From NCBI GenBank assembly GCA_050181295.1, contig JBFXDI010000035.1:1-31606 (forward strand): 31,606 nucleotides of DNA, written 5' to 3'. The notes beneath the pieces were generated by a model. That model was not told the origin of the DNA and made no database searches. It saw only the letters and a list, made by a program, of their open reading frames with translations. The translations under genes were made by a program, and so were the position numbers. Origin of the DNA: JBFXDI01 sp050181295. GTDB taxonomy: Bacteria > Pseudomonadota > Alphaproteobacteria > Rhizobiales > Aestuariivirgaceae. Positions 1-8,097 of this stretch are shown in pieces (position 1 is the stretch's first letter; every line of letters starts with the position of its first letter).

Positions 1-95
1 TTCATGGATTGCCGGGTCAAGCCCGGCAATGACGATTGGATGGTGTCATTGTTTCATAGGGTGCCAGCCTTCGCTGGCATGACGACAAGTGGTTG
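1..95. repeat. Pair of palindromic intergenic repeat hairpins
   Basis: Two near-perfect inverted repeats lie in tandem. The first has 9-bp arms ATTGCCGGG (8-16) and CCCGGCAAT (22-30) around a 5-base loop. The second has 7-bp arms TGCCAGC (62-68) and GCTGGCA (73-79) around CTTC. Both are followed by ATGACG. From memory, units of this form (a GC-rich palindrome ending in AATGACG or CATGACG) are highly repeated between genes in many Rhizobiales and other alphaproteobacteria. They lie just past the 3' end of the minus-strand regulator at 123 and may serve as its transcription end. I see no coding potential in 1-122. Confidence 0.6.
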
Positions 96-122
96 TCGTT
101 GGACGCTTCTTTTGAGTGCGCT

Positions 123-728
123 CTACGCCGGCGGGCGGAGCATGAGGATCATGGTGGCGTGCGCCTCGGCGCTGCCGGAATTGCGGAGCCGGTGCGGCCG
201 GTCGCCGCGATAGCGGATGGCTTCGCCTGCCCGCGCGACGCGGACCTCGTCTCCACAGGTGACCTCGATCTCGCCTTCGATCAGGAACAGGTGCTCGATG
301 GTGCCCGCCTGGTGCGGCTCGGACTCCAGAGCACCGCCCGGCTGCGCCACGAAATCATACCACTGTGTGGTCTCGACGAGATCGAGCGGCCCGAAGATCG
401 CCAGCCGGCAAAGCCCGTCCTCGCTCTCGAGCAAGGGCACGCCGGAGCGCGTCTGATGGGCGATGAAGTTGCCCGCCGCATCGTTGCGCAAGACCTCTTC
501 GATGGTCGTGTCCAGCGCCTTCGAGAGGCGCCAGACCGTGCCGATGGTGGGGTTCGTCTCGTTGCGCTCGATCTGCGAGATGATCGACTTGGCCACGCCA
601 GACTGCTCGGAAAGATCGCCGAGCGACATATTGTAGGCCTTGCGCAACCGCTGGATGGTCTTTCCCAGCGAGGGACCGAACTCGGCTTCCGAAATATTCC
701 CGGCCCTGCGGCCGCGACGGGTTGACAT
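123..728 (-). CDS. XRE-family transcriptional regulator with C-terminal cupin domain
   Basis: This 201-residue protein has an N-terminal XRE/Cro helix-turn-helix (about residues 22-80; SLGDLSEQSGVAKSIISQIE is a classic HTH with recognition helix). A C-terminal cupin_2 barrel follows (about 125-195), with glycine-rich turns and histidines H139, H146 and H179 that could bind metal or a small ligand. Members of this architecture sense metabolites and usually repress or activate adjacent genes. It is divergent from the ferredoxin/cys operon, so control of that operon, of itself, or both is a reasonable inference; the effector cannot be told from sequence. I take the ATG at 728; a TTG two codons upstream (734) is the alternative. 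The palindrome at 747-769 just upstream is a candidate operator for autoregulation. Family assignment is firm, target is inferred. Confidence 0.9.
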   Translation of the reverse strand: MSTRRGRRAGNISEAEFGPSLGKTIQRLRKAYNMSLGDLSEQSGVAKSIISQIERNETNPTIGTVWRLSKALDTTIEEVLRNDAAGNFIAHQTRSGVPLLESEDGLCRLAIFGPLDLVETTQWYDFVAQPGGALESEPHQAGTIEHLFLIEGEIEVTCGDEVRVARAGEAIRYRGDRPHRLRNSGSAEAHATMILMLRPPA

Positions 729-746
729 CCTCAAGTTCCGATCTTA

Positions 747-769
747 GAACAGTGTTCGTTAAAACGAAC
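747..769. promoter_or_regulatory. Candidate operator of the XRE/cupin regulator
   Basis: Three alternating half-sites overlap: GAAC (747-750), GTTC (754-757) and GAAC (766-769). They form an 11-bp palindrome GAACAGTGTTC and a 16-bp palindrome GTTCGTTAAAACGAAC (754-769, arms of 7 bp). The site lies 19 bases upstream of the regulator start and 120 bases upstream of the ferredoxin start, between divergent genes. This is the expected place for an autoregulatory operator. Binding is inferred, not shown. Confidence 0.5.
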
Positions 770-776
770 AGCAGCG

Positions 777-855
777 ATGGCAGGCTTGCCATGACACCGA
801 ATAAGCCTGCTTCGCCGCCAAAAAGCAAGGAAATTCCTCCGCTTCTGGAGTTTCC
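777..855 (+). promoter_or_regulatory. Structured leader of the ferredoxin-cys operon (competing hairpins)
   Basis: Hairpin A has ATGGCA (777-782) pairing with TGCCAT (787-792). Hairpin B has GCAGGCTT (780-787) pairing with AAGCCTGC (803-810). A and B share bases 780-787, so they cannot form together. A third stem pairs GGAAA (829-833) with TTTCC (851-855) and CTCC (837-840) with GGAG (847-850), leaving a 3-base bulge. No known riboswitch class is recognised. Transcription of this stretch on the plus strand is inferred from its position just upstream of the ferredoxin gene. Confidence 0.35.
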
Positions 856-889
856 CCGCGTGTTTGGTTGATCGAACTCGAGGCCGGAA

Positions 890-1204
890 ATGGGCGTGAT
901 CAAGGTTACGGACGGCGACGGCGGCAACCACGAACTCGAGGCGGTGGAAGGCTGGCGCGTGATGGAAATCATCCGCGAGCACGGTCTCGACCTCGAAGGG
1001 CTGTGCGGCGGCGCCTGTGCCTGCGGGACCTGTCACGTGCATGTGGAGCCGGAATGGGCCGGCCAACTGCATCCGCCGCGGGACGAGGAGGAGGCCATGC
1101 TCGACATGGTGCCGAGCGTAGAAGCGACCTCCCGCCTGTCCTGCCAGATCATCTATAGCGAGGAACTGGACGGCCTGCATGTCCGCCTCGCGGAAGCCGC
1201 GTGA
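890..1204 (+). CDS. Adrenodoxin-type [2Fe-2S] ferredoxin
   Basis: This 104-residue ferredoxin carries the cluster motif C39-x5-C45-x2-C48-x36-C85, the spacing of adrenodoxin/ISC-type [2Fe-2S] ferredoxins. The fold starts with a beta strand (VIKVTDGDGG) typical of the family. It opens a tight plus-strand operon with cysG, cysI and cysH. No CysJ-type flavoprotein is in the window and the sulfite reductase here is of the siroheme/[4Fe-4S] type, so this ferredoxin is the likely electron donor for sulfite reduction; an ISC role is the alternative. The start ATG at 890 has a GAGG element about 6 bases upstream, and cysG begins 7 bases after the stop. Fold is certain; partner is inferred from context. 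Confidence 0.93.
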   Translation: MGVIKVTDGDGGNHELEAVEGWRVMEIIREHGLDLEGLCGGACACGTCHVHVEPEWAGQLHPPRDEEEAMLDMVPSVEATSRLSCQIIYSEELDGLHVRLAEAA

Positions 1205-1211
1205 GGCCAAA

Positions 1212-2234
1212 ATGCGCTACTTCCCCATTTTCACCGATTTCGGCGGCGCCCGCGTCCTCGTGGTCGGCGGCGGCGATGAAGCCGCCAACAAGGTGCGCCT
1301 CCTTCTCAAGACGGAAGCGCGAATCGAGATCGTCGCCGAGCGGCTGAACGGCGAACTCGACGGACTCGTCTCGCACGGCGGCATCGCCTGGGTCTCCTCC
1401 TCATTCGAGGACGGCCTGCTGGACGGCGTGGCGGCCGTGTTCGTTGCAGCGAACGAGGAGACCAACCATCGCGCCTCCCGCGCCGCGCGTGCCCGCAACC
1501 TGCCCGTCAATGTCGTCGACCATCCCTCGCTCTCGAACTTCATCGTGCCCGCGATCGTCGACCGCGACCCGGTGGTCGTGGCCATCGGCACCGAAGGCGC
1601 CGGCCCCGTGCTGGCGCAGGGGGTGCGGGCGCAGATCGAGCAGCTTCTCCCCTCCCGGCTCGGCGCCCTGGCGCTCGCGGCCCGGCGGCTGCGTGAGCGG
1701 GTGGCGCTGTCCCTCCCCCATGGCGCCGCCCGCCGCCAGTTCTGGCAGAGCTTCTTCTTCGGCCCGATCCGGGAAGCGTTCCTCGCGGGCGACCGGACGC
1801 GGTTCGAGACGTCCGTGACGCGCGAGCTGATCGGCCAGAGCGCGGGCGAGACCGGCCGCGTGGCGCTGGTCGGCGCCGGCCCCGGCGATCCGGAGATGCT
1901 GACGCTCAAGGCCCACCGCCGCCTGCAGGAGGCCGACGTCATCGTGCACGACGCGAACGTGCCGTCCGCCATTCTCGATTTTGCCCGGCGCGATGCCGGA
2001 CGTGTCCTCGCCGGCGCCGATAACGATGCGACCGTCGAAACGCTCATCGAGGAAGCCGCCAAGGGCAAGGTCGTCGTCCGCCTGGTCGCCGGCCGCGGCA
2101 GCTTCGAGGCGGAGGGCTGGCAGCTCAGGGCGGCTGGCATTGCCTTCGATGTCGTCATGGGCGTGGGTCCGCGCGAGGCTGACTCTCGTGTGATCGAATT
2201 CCCGCAGCGCGACTCGCAAAGGGCAGCGTCATGA
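1212..2234 (+). CDS. cysG: Siroheme synthase: precorrin-2 dehydrogenase/ferrochelatase with truncated methylase domain
   Basis: This 340-residue protein makes siroheme, the cofactor of the sulfite reductase encoded downstream. Residues 1-about 205 match the CysG N-terminal half: a Rossmann loop VVGGGDEAANK (17-27), the catalytic aspartate context NVVDHPS (D103, corresponding to E. coli D104 as I recall) and the dimerisation region. Residues 216-320 start like a uroporphyrinogen-III methyltransferase (VGAGPGDPEMLTLKA, 220-234; D247), but the usual GGDPFIFGRGGEE motif is replaced by AGRGSFEAEGWQL (293-305). About 120 residues of the second methylase lobe are absent. Full CysG is about 460 residues, so the methylase part is probably inactive and uroporphyrinogen methylation would come from elsewhere. 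I prefer the ATG at 1212 (GAGG at 1203-1206) over a start at 1179 inside the ferredoxin gene. It overlaps the next gene by ATGA. Confidence 0.9.
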   Translation: MRYFPIFTDFGGARVLVVGGGDEAANKVRLLLKTEARIEIVAERLNGELDGLVSHGGIAWVSSSFEDGLLDGVAAVFVAANEETNHRASRAARARNLPVNVVDHPSLSNFIVPAIVDRDPVVVAIGTEGAGPVLAQGVRAQIEQLLPSRLGALALAARRLRERVALSLPHGAARRQFWQSFFFGPIREAFLAGDRTRFETSVTRELIGQSAGETGRVALVGAGPGDPEMLTLKAHRRLQEADVIVHDANVPSAILDFARRDAGRVLAGADNDATVETLIEEAAKGKVVVRLVAGRGSFEAEGWQLRAAGIAFDVVMGVGPREADSRVIEFPQRDSQRAAS

Positions 2235-2560
2235 GCGAGCGCGGCAAGGTGCTCACCGCCAACCGCCTCGGCGACGGCGCAGTCGTCTTCCTCAATCGCG
2301 CCGGCCACTGGGGCGAGGCGATCGACGATGCGGCCGTGGCGCTCGAGAAGGACGCCGAGGCCGCGCTCGAGCTGCGCGGCAAGGAGGCGGAAGCCCAGAA
2401 CCAGGTCACGGGCGCCTATCTGTTCGACGTCGAGCGCCGCGACGGGCACCTGCGGGCGCTGCACATCAAGGAACGCATCCGGACGCTCGGACCCACGGTC
2501 CGCGCGGACCTCGGAAAGCAGGCGGCGGGCATCGGCGGCGCCTTCGCCGCGAGGGAGTAG
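2231..2560 (+). CDS. DUF2849 family protein
   Basis: This 109-residue soluble protein begins MSERGKVLTANRLGDGAVVFL and matches my recollection of DUF2849. That is a small alphaproteobacterial family encoded almost always between siroheme synthase and sulfite reductase. It overlaps cysG by four bases (ATGA) and ends 3 bases before cysI, so translation is likely coupled. It has no cysteine pairs, signal peptide or membrane segment; the sequence is charged, with an alanine/glutamate-rich central helix region (about 30-55). Its biochemical role is unknown. Context suggests an accessory to sulfite reductase assembly or activity. Confidence 0.85.
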   Translation: MSERGKVLTANRLGDGAVVFLNRAGHWGEAIDDAAVALEKDAEAALELRGKEAEAQNQVTGAYLFDVERRDGHLRALHIKERIRTLGPTVRADLGKQAAGIGGAFAARE

Positions 2561-2563
2561 GGT

Positions 2564-4205
<1,642 letters not shown>

Positions 4206-4219
<14 letters not shown>

Positions 4220-4724
4220 GGACGCACATTTCGTAACGGACGCATGGGTGCGCGTCGCCGACGATGCGGCGCTGCCGGAGGAAGGCGACGTGATCGTGGG
4301 CTTCGCGCGCCTGCTCAAGGACTGGCAGGCGCTCGAGAAGCGCAAGGGCGGCGTCGGCGTGGAGGTGCCCAATGTCGAGCGGGCGCAGACGCTGGAGCTC
4401 TTCCTGCCGAAGCTGAAGCTGATCGTGCTCCCCTTCCCCGCCTTCACGGACGGACGCGCCTATTCGCTGGCGCGCCAGATCCGCGAGCTCGGCTTCCGGG
4501 GCGAGCTCAGGGCAGCCGGCAACGTGCTGCCGGACCAGCTCCAATTCATGATCTCCGTCGGCTTCGATTCCTTCGAGGTCACGGAACGGTTTCCCGAGCC
4601 CGTGTGGCAGCGGACGGCGAGCAGCATGAGCGTTTCCTACCAGGCGCGGGGCGGCGCCCGGAACGTCTGGTCGGAGCGCCACGCGGAAGCGCGGCCCTGG
4701 TTCGAGCAGCCGCACGCAGGCTGA
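4206..4724 (+). CDS. DUF934 family protein, sulfite-reduction accessory
   Basis: This 172-residue protein carries the typical DUF934 core: FPAFTDGRAYSLARQIRE, then GFRGELRAAGNVLPDQLQFM (about 78-115). The family is nearly always encoded directly after sulfite reductase and before cysH in Proteobacteria. The gene starts 14 bases inside the 3' end of cysI and stops 8 bases before cysH, consistent with one co-translated operon. It is soluble, with no cofactor-binding cysteines or nucleotide loop. Its exact function is not established as far as I know; the context points to assistance in sulfite/APS reduction. Confidence 0.9.
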
Positions 4725-4732
4725 TCGTTCCC

Positions 4733-5452
4733 ATGGATTTTTCCGACGCGAAGGAGATCGCCGATGAGCTGGGCAGCCTGGATGGATCCGAGCTCCTCTC
4801 TGCCCTTGTCGAGAGGCTCGGACGCCGCATCGCGCTCGTCTCCTCCTTCGGAGCTGAATCCGCCGTGCTCCTCCACATGGCGGCCGAGGTCGACCGATCC
4901 ATCCCCGTCATCTTCATCGACACCGGAAAGCTCTTCTGGGAAACCCGCTACTACCGCAGCAAGCTCGTGGACCGGCTGGGCCTGAGCGACATCCGCACAG
5001 TGCGCCCGCTGGCCGGCGACATTGCGCGTGCCGACGCGGACGGGTCGCTCCACAAAAGCGCGCCGGACGCCTGCTGCCACGTGCGCAAGACGCTGCCGCT
5101 GCAGCGCGCGCTCGAAGGTTTTGACGCCTGGATCGGCGGACGCAAGCGGTTCCACGGCGGCGAGCGGAGCGGCATCGCCACGCTCTCGGTCGACACCGAC
5201 GGCCGGCTCAAGGCGGACCCCCTGGCCCGCATGGGCTATGAGGACCTCCAGGCCTATTTCCAGGCGCATGAGCTCCCGCGCCACCCCTTGAGTGAGCGGG
5301 GCTATCTCTCGGTCGGCTGCGTTCCCTGCACCGTCAAGGGCGGCTCGGCCGAGGACCCGCGCGCCGGGCGCTGGTCGGGCCTCGAGAAGACGGAGTGCGG
5401 CATCCACTGGAGCCTCAACGGCAAGCCGATCCGGATCGACCGGGCGGCCTGA
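4733..5452 (+). CDS. cysH: Assimilatory adenylyl-sulfate (APS) reductase
   Basis: This 239-residue member of the CysH family reduces activated sulfate to sulfite, feeding the sulfite reductase encoded upstream. The PP-loop nucleotide-binding region is SSFGAESAVLLHM (37-49). Two cysteine pairs, C114-C115 (CCHVRK) and C196/C199 (CVPC), are the [4Fe-4S] ligands that mark APS-specific (plant-type) enzymes, not PAPS reductases. The catalytic cysteine is C222 in the C-terminal ECGIH motif. The ATG at 4733 is chosen because the N-terminus then aligns with the family; the frame stays open upstream but there it lies inside the DUF934 gene. It is the last operon gene: 6 bases after its stop a convergent gene ends. 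Confidence 0.95.
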   Translation: MDFSDAKEIADELGSLDGSELLSALVERLGRRIALVSSFGAESAVLLHMAAEVDRSIPVIFIDTGKLFWETRYYRSKLVDRLGLSDIRTVRPLAGDIARADADGSLHKSAPDACCHVRKTLPLQRALEGFDAWIGGRKRFHGGERSGIATLSVDTDGRLKADPLARMGYEDLQAYFQAHELPRHPLSERGYLSVGCVPCTVKGGSAEDPRAGRWSGLEKTECGIHWSLNGKPIRIDRAA

Positions 5453-5458
5453 CCGCTC

Positions 5459-6178
5459 CTACTCGGCGGCGGCGCGCGCCGGCGCGATGGACGCGCTCCA
5501 CTCCTGCATGAAGCGGTCGAGCCACTGTCCGAGAGTGTCGTCGAAGCGCGCATGGTCCTCGATCTGCCGCTCCGGCGGGAAGGCGTTCGGCATGTAGTTG
5601 CGCTCGCCGCGCCGCCCGATCCAGCGCTCGAGCGAGGTCAGCGTCGCCTCCGGATGGAACTGGAAGGCATAGGCGCTGGTCCCGAAGCGAAAGGCCTGCT
5701 CCGGAAAGGCCTCGGTGCCGGCGAGACGCTCGGCGCCGGGAGGTGTCGTGAACCAGCCGTGCCAATGGGACTGGAGCACCGTCAGCCCCTGCCCGAAGAG
5801 CGCGCGGCCCGCCGGAGCGACATTGAGCGGATAATAGCCGTACTCGACCTTGCCTTCCGGGTGGGGTCCGACGGCCTCGCCAAGCACATGCGCCATGAGC
5901 TGGGCGCCGAGGCAGAAGCCCAGGAGCGGCACCTCGCGCGCAAGAGCGGCCTCGATCCAGCGCAGCTCGTCGGCAAGAAAGGGCCACTTCTCGATATCGC
6001 GCACATCCGGCCGGCCGGCATAGAAGATCGCCGCCGCGACATCGCCGTCGAGCATGGGAAGCGCATCGCCATCGGCCGGGCAAAGGGCGCGGGTTCTCCA
6101 GCCGCGCTCGCGCAGCCACTTGGAGGCGCGGTCGTCGGCCTCCTTACGGTCGTGGTAGACAAGCACGATTTCGGGCAT
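5459..6178 (-). CDS. Class I glutamine amidotransferase-like protein
   Basis: This 239-residue stand-alone GATase1 domain has a complete catalytic triad. The nucleophile C89 sits in the elbow LLGFCLGAQ, and H175/E177 are in FQFHPE. Such proteins hydrolyse glutamine or gamma-glutamyl compounds and are often annotated as GMP synthase-like or glutamine amidotransferase. The partner or substrate cannot be deduced. The ATG at 6178 has a strong GAGGAGG element 6 bases upstream; a TTG two codons earlier lies inside the ribosome-binding region and is rejected. It converges with cysH (6-base gap), so it is a separate unit. Confidence 0.9.
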   Translation of the reverse strand: MPEIVLVYHDRKEADDRASKWLRERGWRTRALCPADGDALPMLDGDVAAAIFYAGRPDVRDIEKWPFLADELRWIEAALAREVPLLGFCLGAQLMAHVLGEAVGPHPEGKVEYGYYPLNVAPAGRALFGQGLTVLQSHWHGWFTTPPGAERLAGTEAFPEQAFRFGTSAYAFQFHPEATLTSLERWIGRRGERNYMPNAFPPERQIEDHARFDDTLGQWLDRFMQEWSASIAPARAAAE

Positions 6179-6332
6179 CGGCAACCTCCTCAGGGAGGGG
6201 CGAAGGTGATGCCGGCGGCCGGAGGTGTCAACCTGGAGGAGCGCCGGAGGCGTGACGCGGGTGGCGGTGTCACTTCAGTTTCTCGTTTCATCCCCCGCGT
6301 GGGACATGCTAACTCGTTGAAATCCTGCGACC

Positions 6333-6422
6333 GGAGGGGTGGCAGAGTGGTTTAATGCGGCGGTCTTGAAAACCGTTGAGGCTGCAAGGCCTCCGGGGGT
6401 TCGAATCCCTCCCCCTCCGCCA
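6333..6422 (+). tRNA. tRNA-Ser (anticodon UGA)
   Basis: This is a 90-base class II tRNA. The acceptor stem pairs GGAGGGG (6333-6339) with CCCCTCC, followed by the discriminator G and an encoded CCA (6420-6422). A long variable arm, as in serine tRNAs, separates the anticodon arm from the T arm, whose loop is TTCGAAT. The anticodon loop CTTGAAA presents TGA, reading UCA and UCG/UCN codons. It stands alone in plus orientation between the amidotransferase and the DHFR-like gene. I see no integrase or repeated tRNA 3' end nearby. Confidence 0.96.
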
Positions 6423-6484
6423 TTAGCCGCGGACCCGAAAAGCGGACCTGACGCGCGGTCCGATCCGCCTGGCGAGTTGCGCAA

Positions 6485-7015
6485 TCAGGCAGGAACGAAC
6501 GTCAACCGGATCGCGTCCTCGCCGACCAGATCGTTTGCCACAAGGCGGAGCGGTGGCCGGGGGCCGGCGAAGAAGGGCTTGCCGCGACCGAGCACGACGG
6601 GCCGGAAGTAGAGCCGATACTCATCGACAAGGCCAAGGTCGGTCAGGCTGCGCGCCAGGTCCGGTCCGCCAACTGAAATCTCCCCAGCGAGCCGAGCCTT
6701 CAGGCCGCGTATCACGGTCTCGAGATCACCATCGACAAGCGTGGCGTTGGGACCGACCGACTTCAACGAGCGCGACACGACCCACTTCGGCTGGCTCCGC
6801 CACGCCGCCGCGAAGTCGCGTTCCGCCACGCCCCACTCGGGATGGTCTTCGTCCCAATAGCGCATGACCTCGTACAGGCGGCGGCCGTAGACGCTGCCCG
6901 TCAGGCCGCGCACTTGCTCTATCCAGTGATGAAAGAGCGCTTGACCCGGCGCAAATGCCTCGTGGTCGACATAGCCGTCCAGGGACTGGTTCATTCCGAA
7001 GACGATCTTCGCCAT
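6485..7015 (-). CDS. Dihydrofolate reductase family protein (RibD C-terminal-like)
   Basis: This 176-residue protein has the RibD_C/DHFR-like fold. The N-terminal strand MAKIVFGMNQSLDGYVD is the family start, and a GR-rich nucleotide turn (SVYGRRLYEVM, about 41-51) follows. The NADPH-binding ISVGGPDLARSL motif lies near 113-124, before the C-terminal DEYRLYFRPVVLGRGKPFF. Stand-alone members of this family are NADPH-dependent reductases of unknown substrate and are not the canonical folA. The gene ends 62 bases from tRNA-Ser, convergent to it, and its 5' side is divergent from the ABM gene at 7169. The start is the ATG at 7015, with a GGAG about 10 bases upstream. Function beyond the fold is not assignable. 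Confidence 0.88.
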   Translation of the reverse strand: MAKIVFGMNQSLDGYVDHEAFAPGQALFHHWIEQVRGLTGSVYGRRLYEVMRYWDEDHPEWGVAERDFAAAWRSQPKWVVSRSLKSVGPNATLVDGDLETVIRGLKARLAGEISVGGPDLARSLTDLGLVDEYRLYFRPVVLGRGKPFFAGPRPPLRLVANDLVGEDAIRLTFVPA

Positions 7016-7168
7016 GCTGCAAAATCTCCATATCGGCTTTTCAGAATAGCTTGCGCCGCCGGGGCGCGGAAGCGAGGCGGGGCACTAGAGGCTCCGGAGG
7101 GCTATACTGCAGACGTCGCTCGCCGTTTCGGCGTTCCCAGCCCGCCCCTATTCAAAGGATAGATCGCA

Positions 7169-7486
7169 ATGGCCGTCACTTACGTGATCAAGTTCGAGGT
7201 CGTTCCGGAACAGCGGACCCGTTTCCTCTCGCTTCTGGAAGGCGTGCTCGACGCGATGCGATCCGAGCCCATGTTCCACCGGGCGATCCTGCATCAAGAC
7301 CCTGCGTCGGAGCACCGCTTCATGCTCTACGAAACGTGGGAGGATCATGACGATGTCCTGAACGTGCAGCTGCACCGGCCTTACAGGCAAGCATGGCACG
7401 AGGCGCTGCCTGCGCTGCTCGAAAAGGATCGGGACATCACAATCTGGGAGCCGCTGCGCGCCGACAGCGCGCAGAAGCGGGGCTAG
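7169..7486 (+). CDS. Putative quinol monooxygenase (ABM fold)
   Basis: This 105-residue protein has the dimeric alpha/beta-barrel of the antibiotic-biosynthesis-monooxygenase (ABM/YgiN) family: VTYVIKFEVVPEQRTRFLSLLEGVLDAMRSEP, then the strand HRFMLYETWEDHDDVLNVQLHRPY with the conserved YE.W and H. Family members oxidise quinols or aromatic substrates without cofactors, or act as heme-degrading or stress proteins. The substrate is not predictable here. The ATG at 7169 follows an AAAGGA element. The gene is followed immediately by the palindromic repeat at 7492-7540 and faces the small minus-strand gene ending at 7546. Confidence 0.85.
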   Translation: MAVTYVIKFEVVPEQRTRFLSLLEGVLDAMRSEPMFHRAILHQDPASEHRFMLYETWEDHDDVLNVQLHRPYRQAWHEALPALLEKDRDITIWEPLRADSAQKRG

Positions 7487-7491
7487 GAGTT

Positions 7492-7540
7492 GAGCACGAT
7501 CTTGCCGGAAAAGTGCTTCACACTTTTCCGGACCACGCTC
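7492..7540. repeat. Dispersed palindromic repeat, terminator-like, between convergent genes
   Basis: There is a perfect 11-bp inverted repeat: CCGGAAAAGTG (7505-7515), loop CTTCA, CACTTTTCCGG (7521-7531). It is flanked by weaker outer arms, GAGCACGATC at 7492-7501 and GACCACGCTC at 7531-7540. From memory, elements built as GAGC..GATC + CCGGAAAAGTG stem are scattered between genes in Rhizobiales. Placed between genes that converge at 7486 and 7546, it can act as a bidirectional terminator, although a T tract is lacking. Confidence 0.65.
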
Positions 7541-7545
7541 GAGGA

Positions 7546-7776
7546 TCAGGCCTTCCGGCTTTTGGCTTTGCGACCTGTTTGCGCGGAGACAGGTGCGGGT
7601 TCGACGGTCTCGGCGTCGGCCGCTTCCTTCGCCAATCTCAGCGCCCGCAAGCGCTGCATGTTCGCGCGCACCTTCTGGCGCGCGGCATCCTCTTCCTTGG
7701 CGGCCGCCTGAAAAACCTGGTCCTGGAGGGCAAGCCGCTGGTCGCGGCTCATCTTTCGCGTCGGCTTATCGTGCAT
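7546..7776 (-). CDS. Small hypothetical protein, charged and helical
   Basis: This 76-residue hydrophilic protein is predicted mostly helical: RDQRLALQDQVFQAAAKEEDAARQKVRANMQRLRALRLAKEAADAE gives a long amphipathic or coiled-coil helix (about 11-57). It is followed by a short tail rich in lysine and arginine (GRKAKSRKA). There is no signal peptide and no known motif. It overlaps the 3' end of the gene at 7766-7993 by 11 bases, suggesting co-translation. I do not recognise a family; the basic tail could allow nucleic-acid contact, but this is speculation. Confidence 0.65.
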   Translation of the reverse strand: MHDKPTRKMSRDQRLALQDQVFQAAAKEEDAARQKVRANMQRLRALRLAKEAADAETVEPAPVSAQTGRKAKSRKA

Positions 7777-7993
7777 GGGTGGGTCTCACCTCGCCCGCGC
7801 CGATCGCAAGGGCGCGAGTCATCTCGTCCGAAAGCTGGCCAACCGCGACGATGTCCAGTTCAGGCCTTCCCAAATGAGCCCTCACGGCCTCGCGCGCAGC
7901 ATCCGCATCCTCCAGCCCGACGCGGAAGTTCGCCGCCCACCCGGACGACCCGGCGGGCGCCGGCAGGGAGGCGCGAATGAGCCAACCGGACAT
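7766..7993 (-). CDS. Small hypothetical protein
   Basis: This 75-residue protein starts MSGWLIRASLPAPAGSSGW, has a middle segment FRVGLEDADAAREAVRAHLGRPELDIVAVGQL and ends RPTHAR. The ATG at 7993 is preceded by GGGAG at 6-base spacing, which decides the start. The frame is open further upstream toward the cold-shock gene, but that part is only the antisense/alternate frame of the cold-shock region. The beta-alpha-beta character (LIRASL, then a helix DADAAREAVRAHL, then LDIVAVGQL) suggests a small compact domain. No family is recognised. It shares an 11-base overlap with the downstream small gene, so the two probably form a unit. Confidence 0.65.
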   Translation of the reverse strand: MSGWLIRASLPAPAGSSGWAANFRVGLEDADAAREAVRAHLGRPELDIVAVGQLSDEMTRALAIGAGEVRPTHAR

Positions 7994-8061
7994 GCTAACT
8001 CCCGTGAAGACTGCGAGACGGCCTTCTGCCAGTACATCCGTGGTCAGATGGCCGTCCGCTG

Positions 8062-8083
8062 AAAGGCCGCGGGTTCGCGGCCC
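8062..8083 (-). terminator. Terminator of the cold-shock gene
   Basis: The perfect 7-bp stem GGCCGCG (8065-8071) / CGCGGCC (8076-8082) encloses the loop GGTT. On the minus strand it is followed by a short TTTC. It lies 15 bases past the stop of the cold-shock gene. The stem is strong, but the T run is short. Confidence 0.6.
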
Positions 8084-8097
8084 TTCGTATGTGCAAA

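Noticed and set aside
6333..6422. tRNA-Ser as an integration site for a genomic island containing the Tc genes
   Set aside because: No second copy of the tRNA 3' end, integrase or island boundary is visible in the window, and ordinary genes lie between the tRNA and the toxin genes.
6302..8001. A 14-base perfect direct repeat GGACATGCTAACTC at 6302-6315 and 7988-8001, near tRNA-Ser
   Set aside because: A repeat of this length is expected about once or twice by chance in 31 kb. It does not match the tRNA 3' end, and there is no integrase, so it is not treated as an attachment site.
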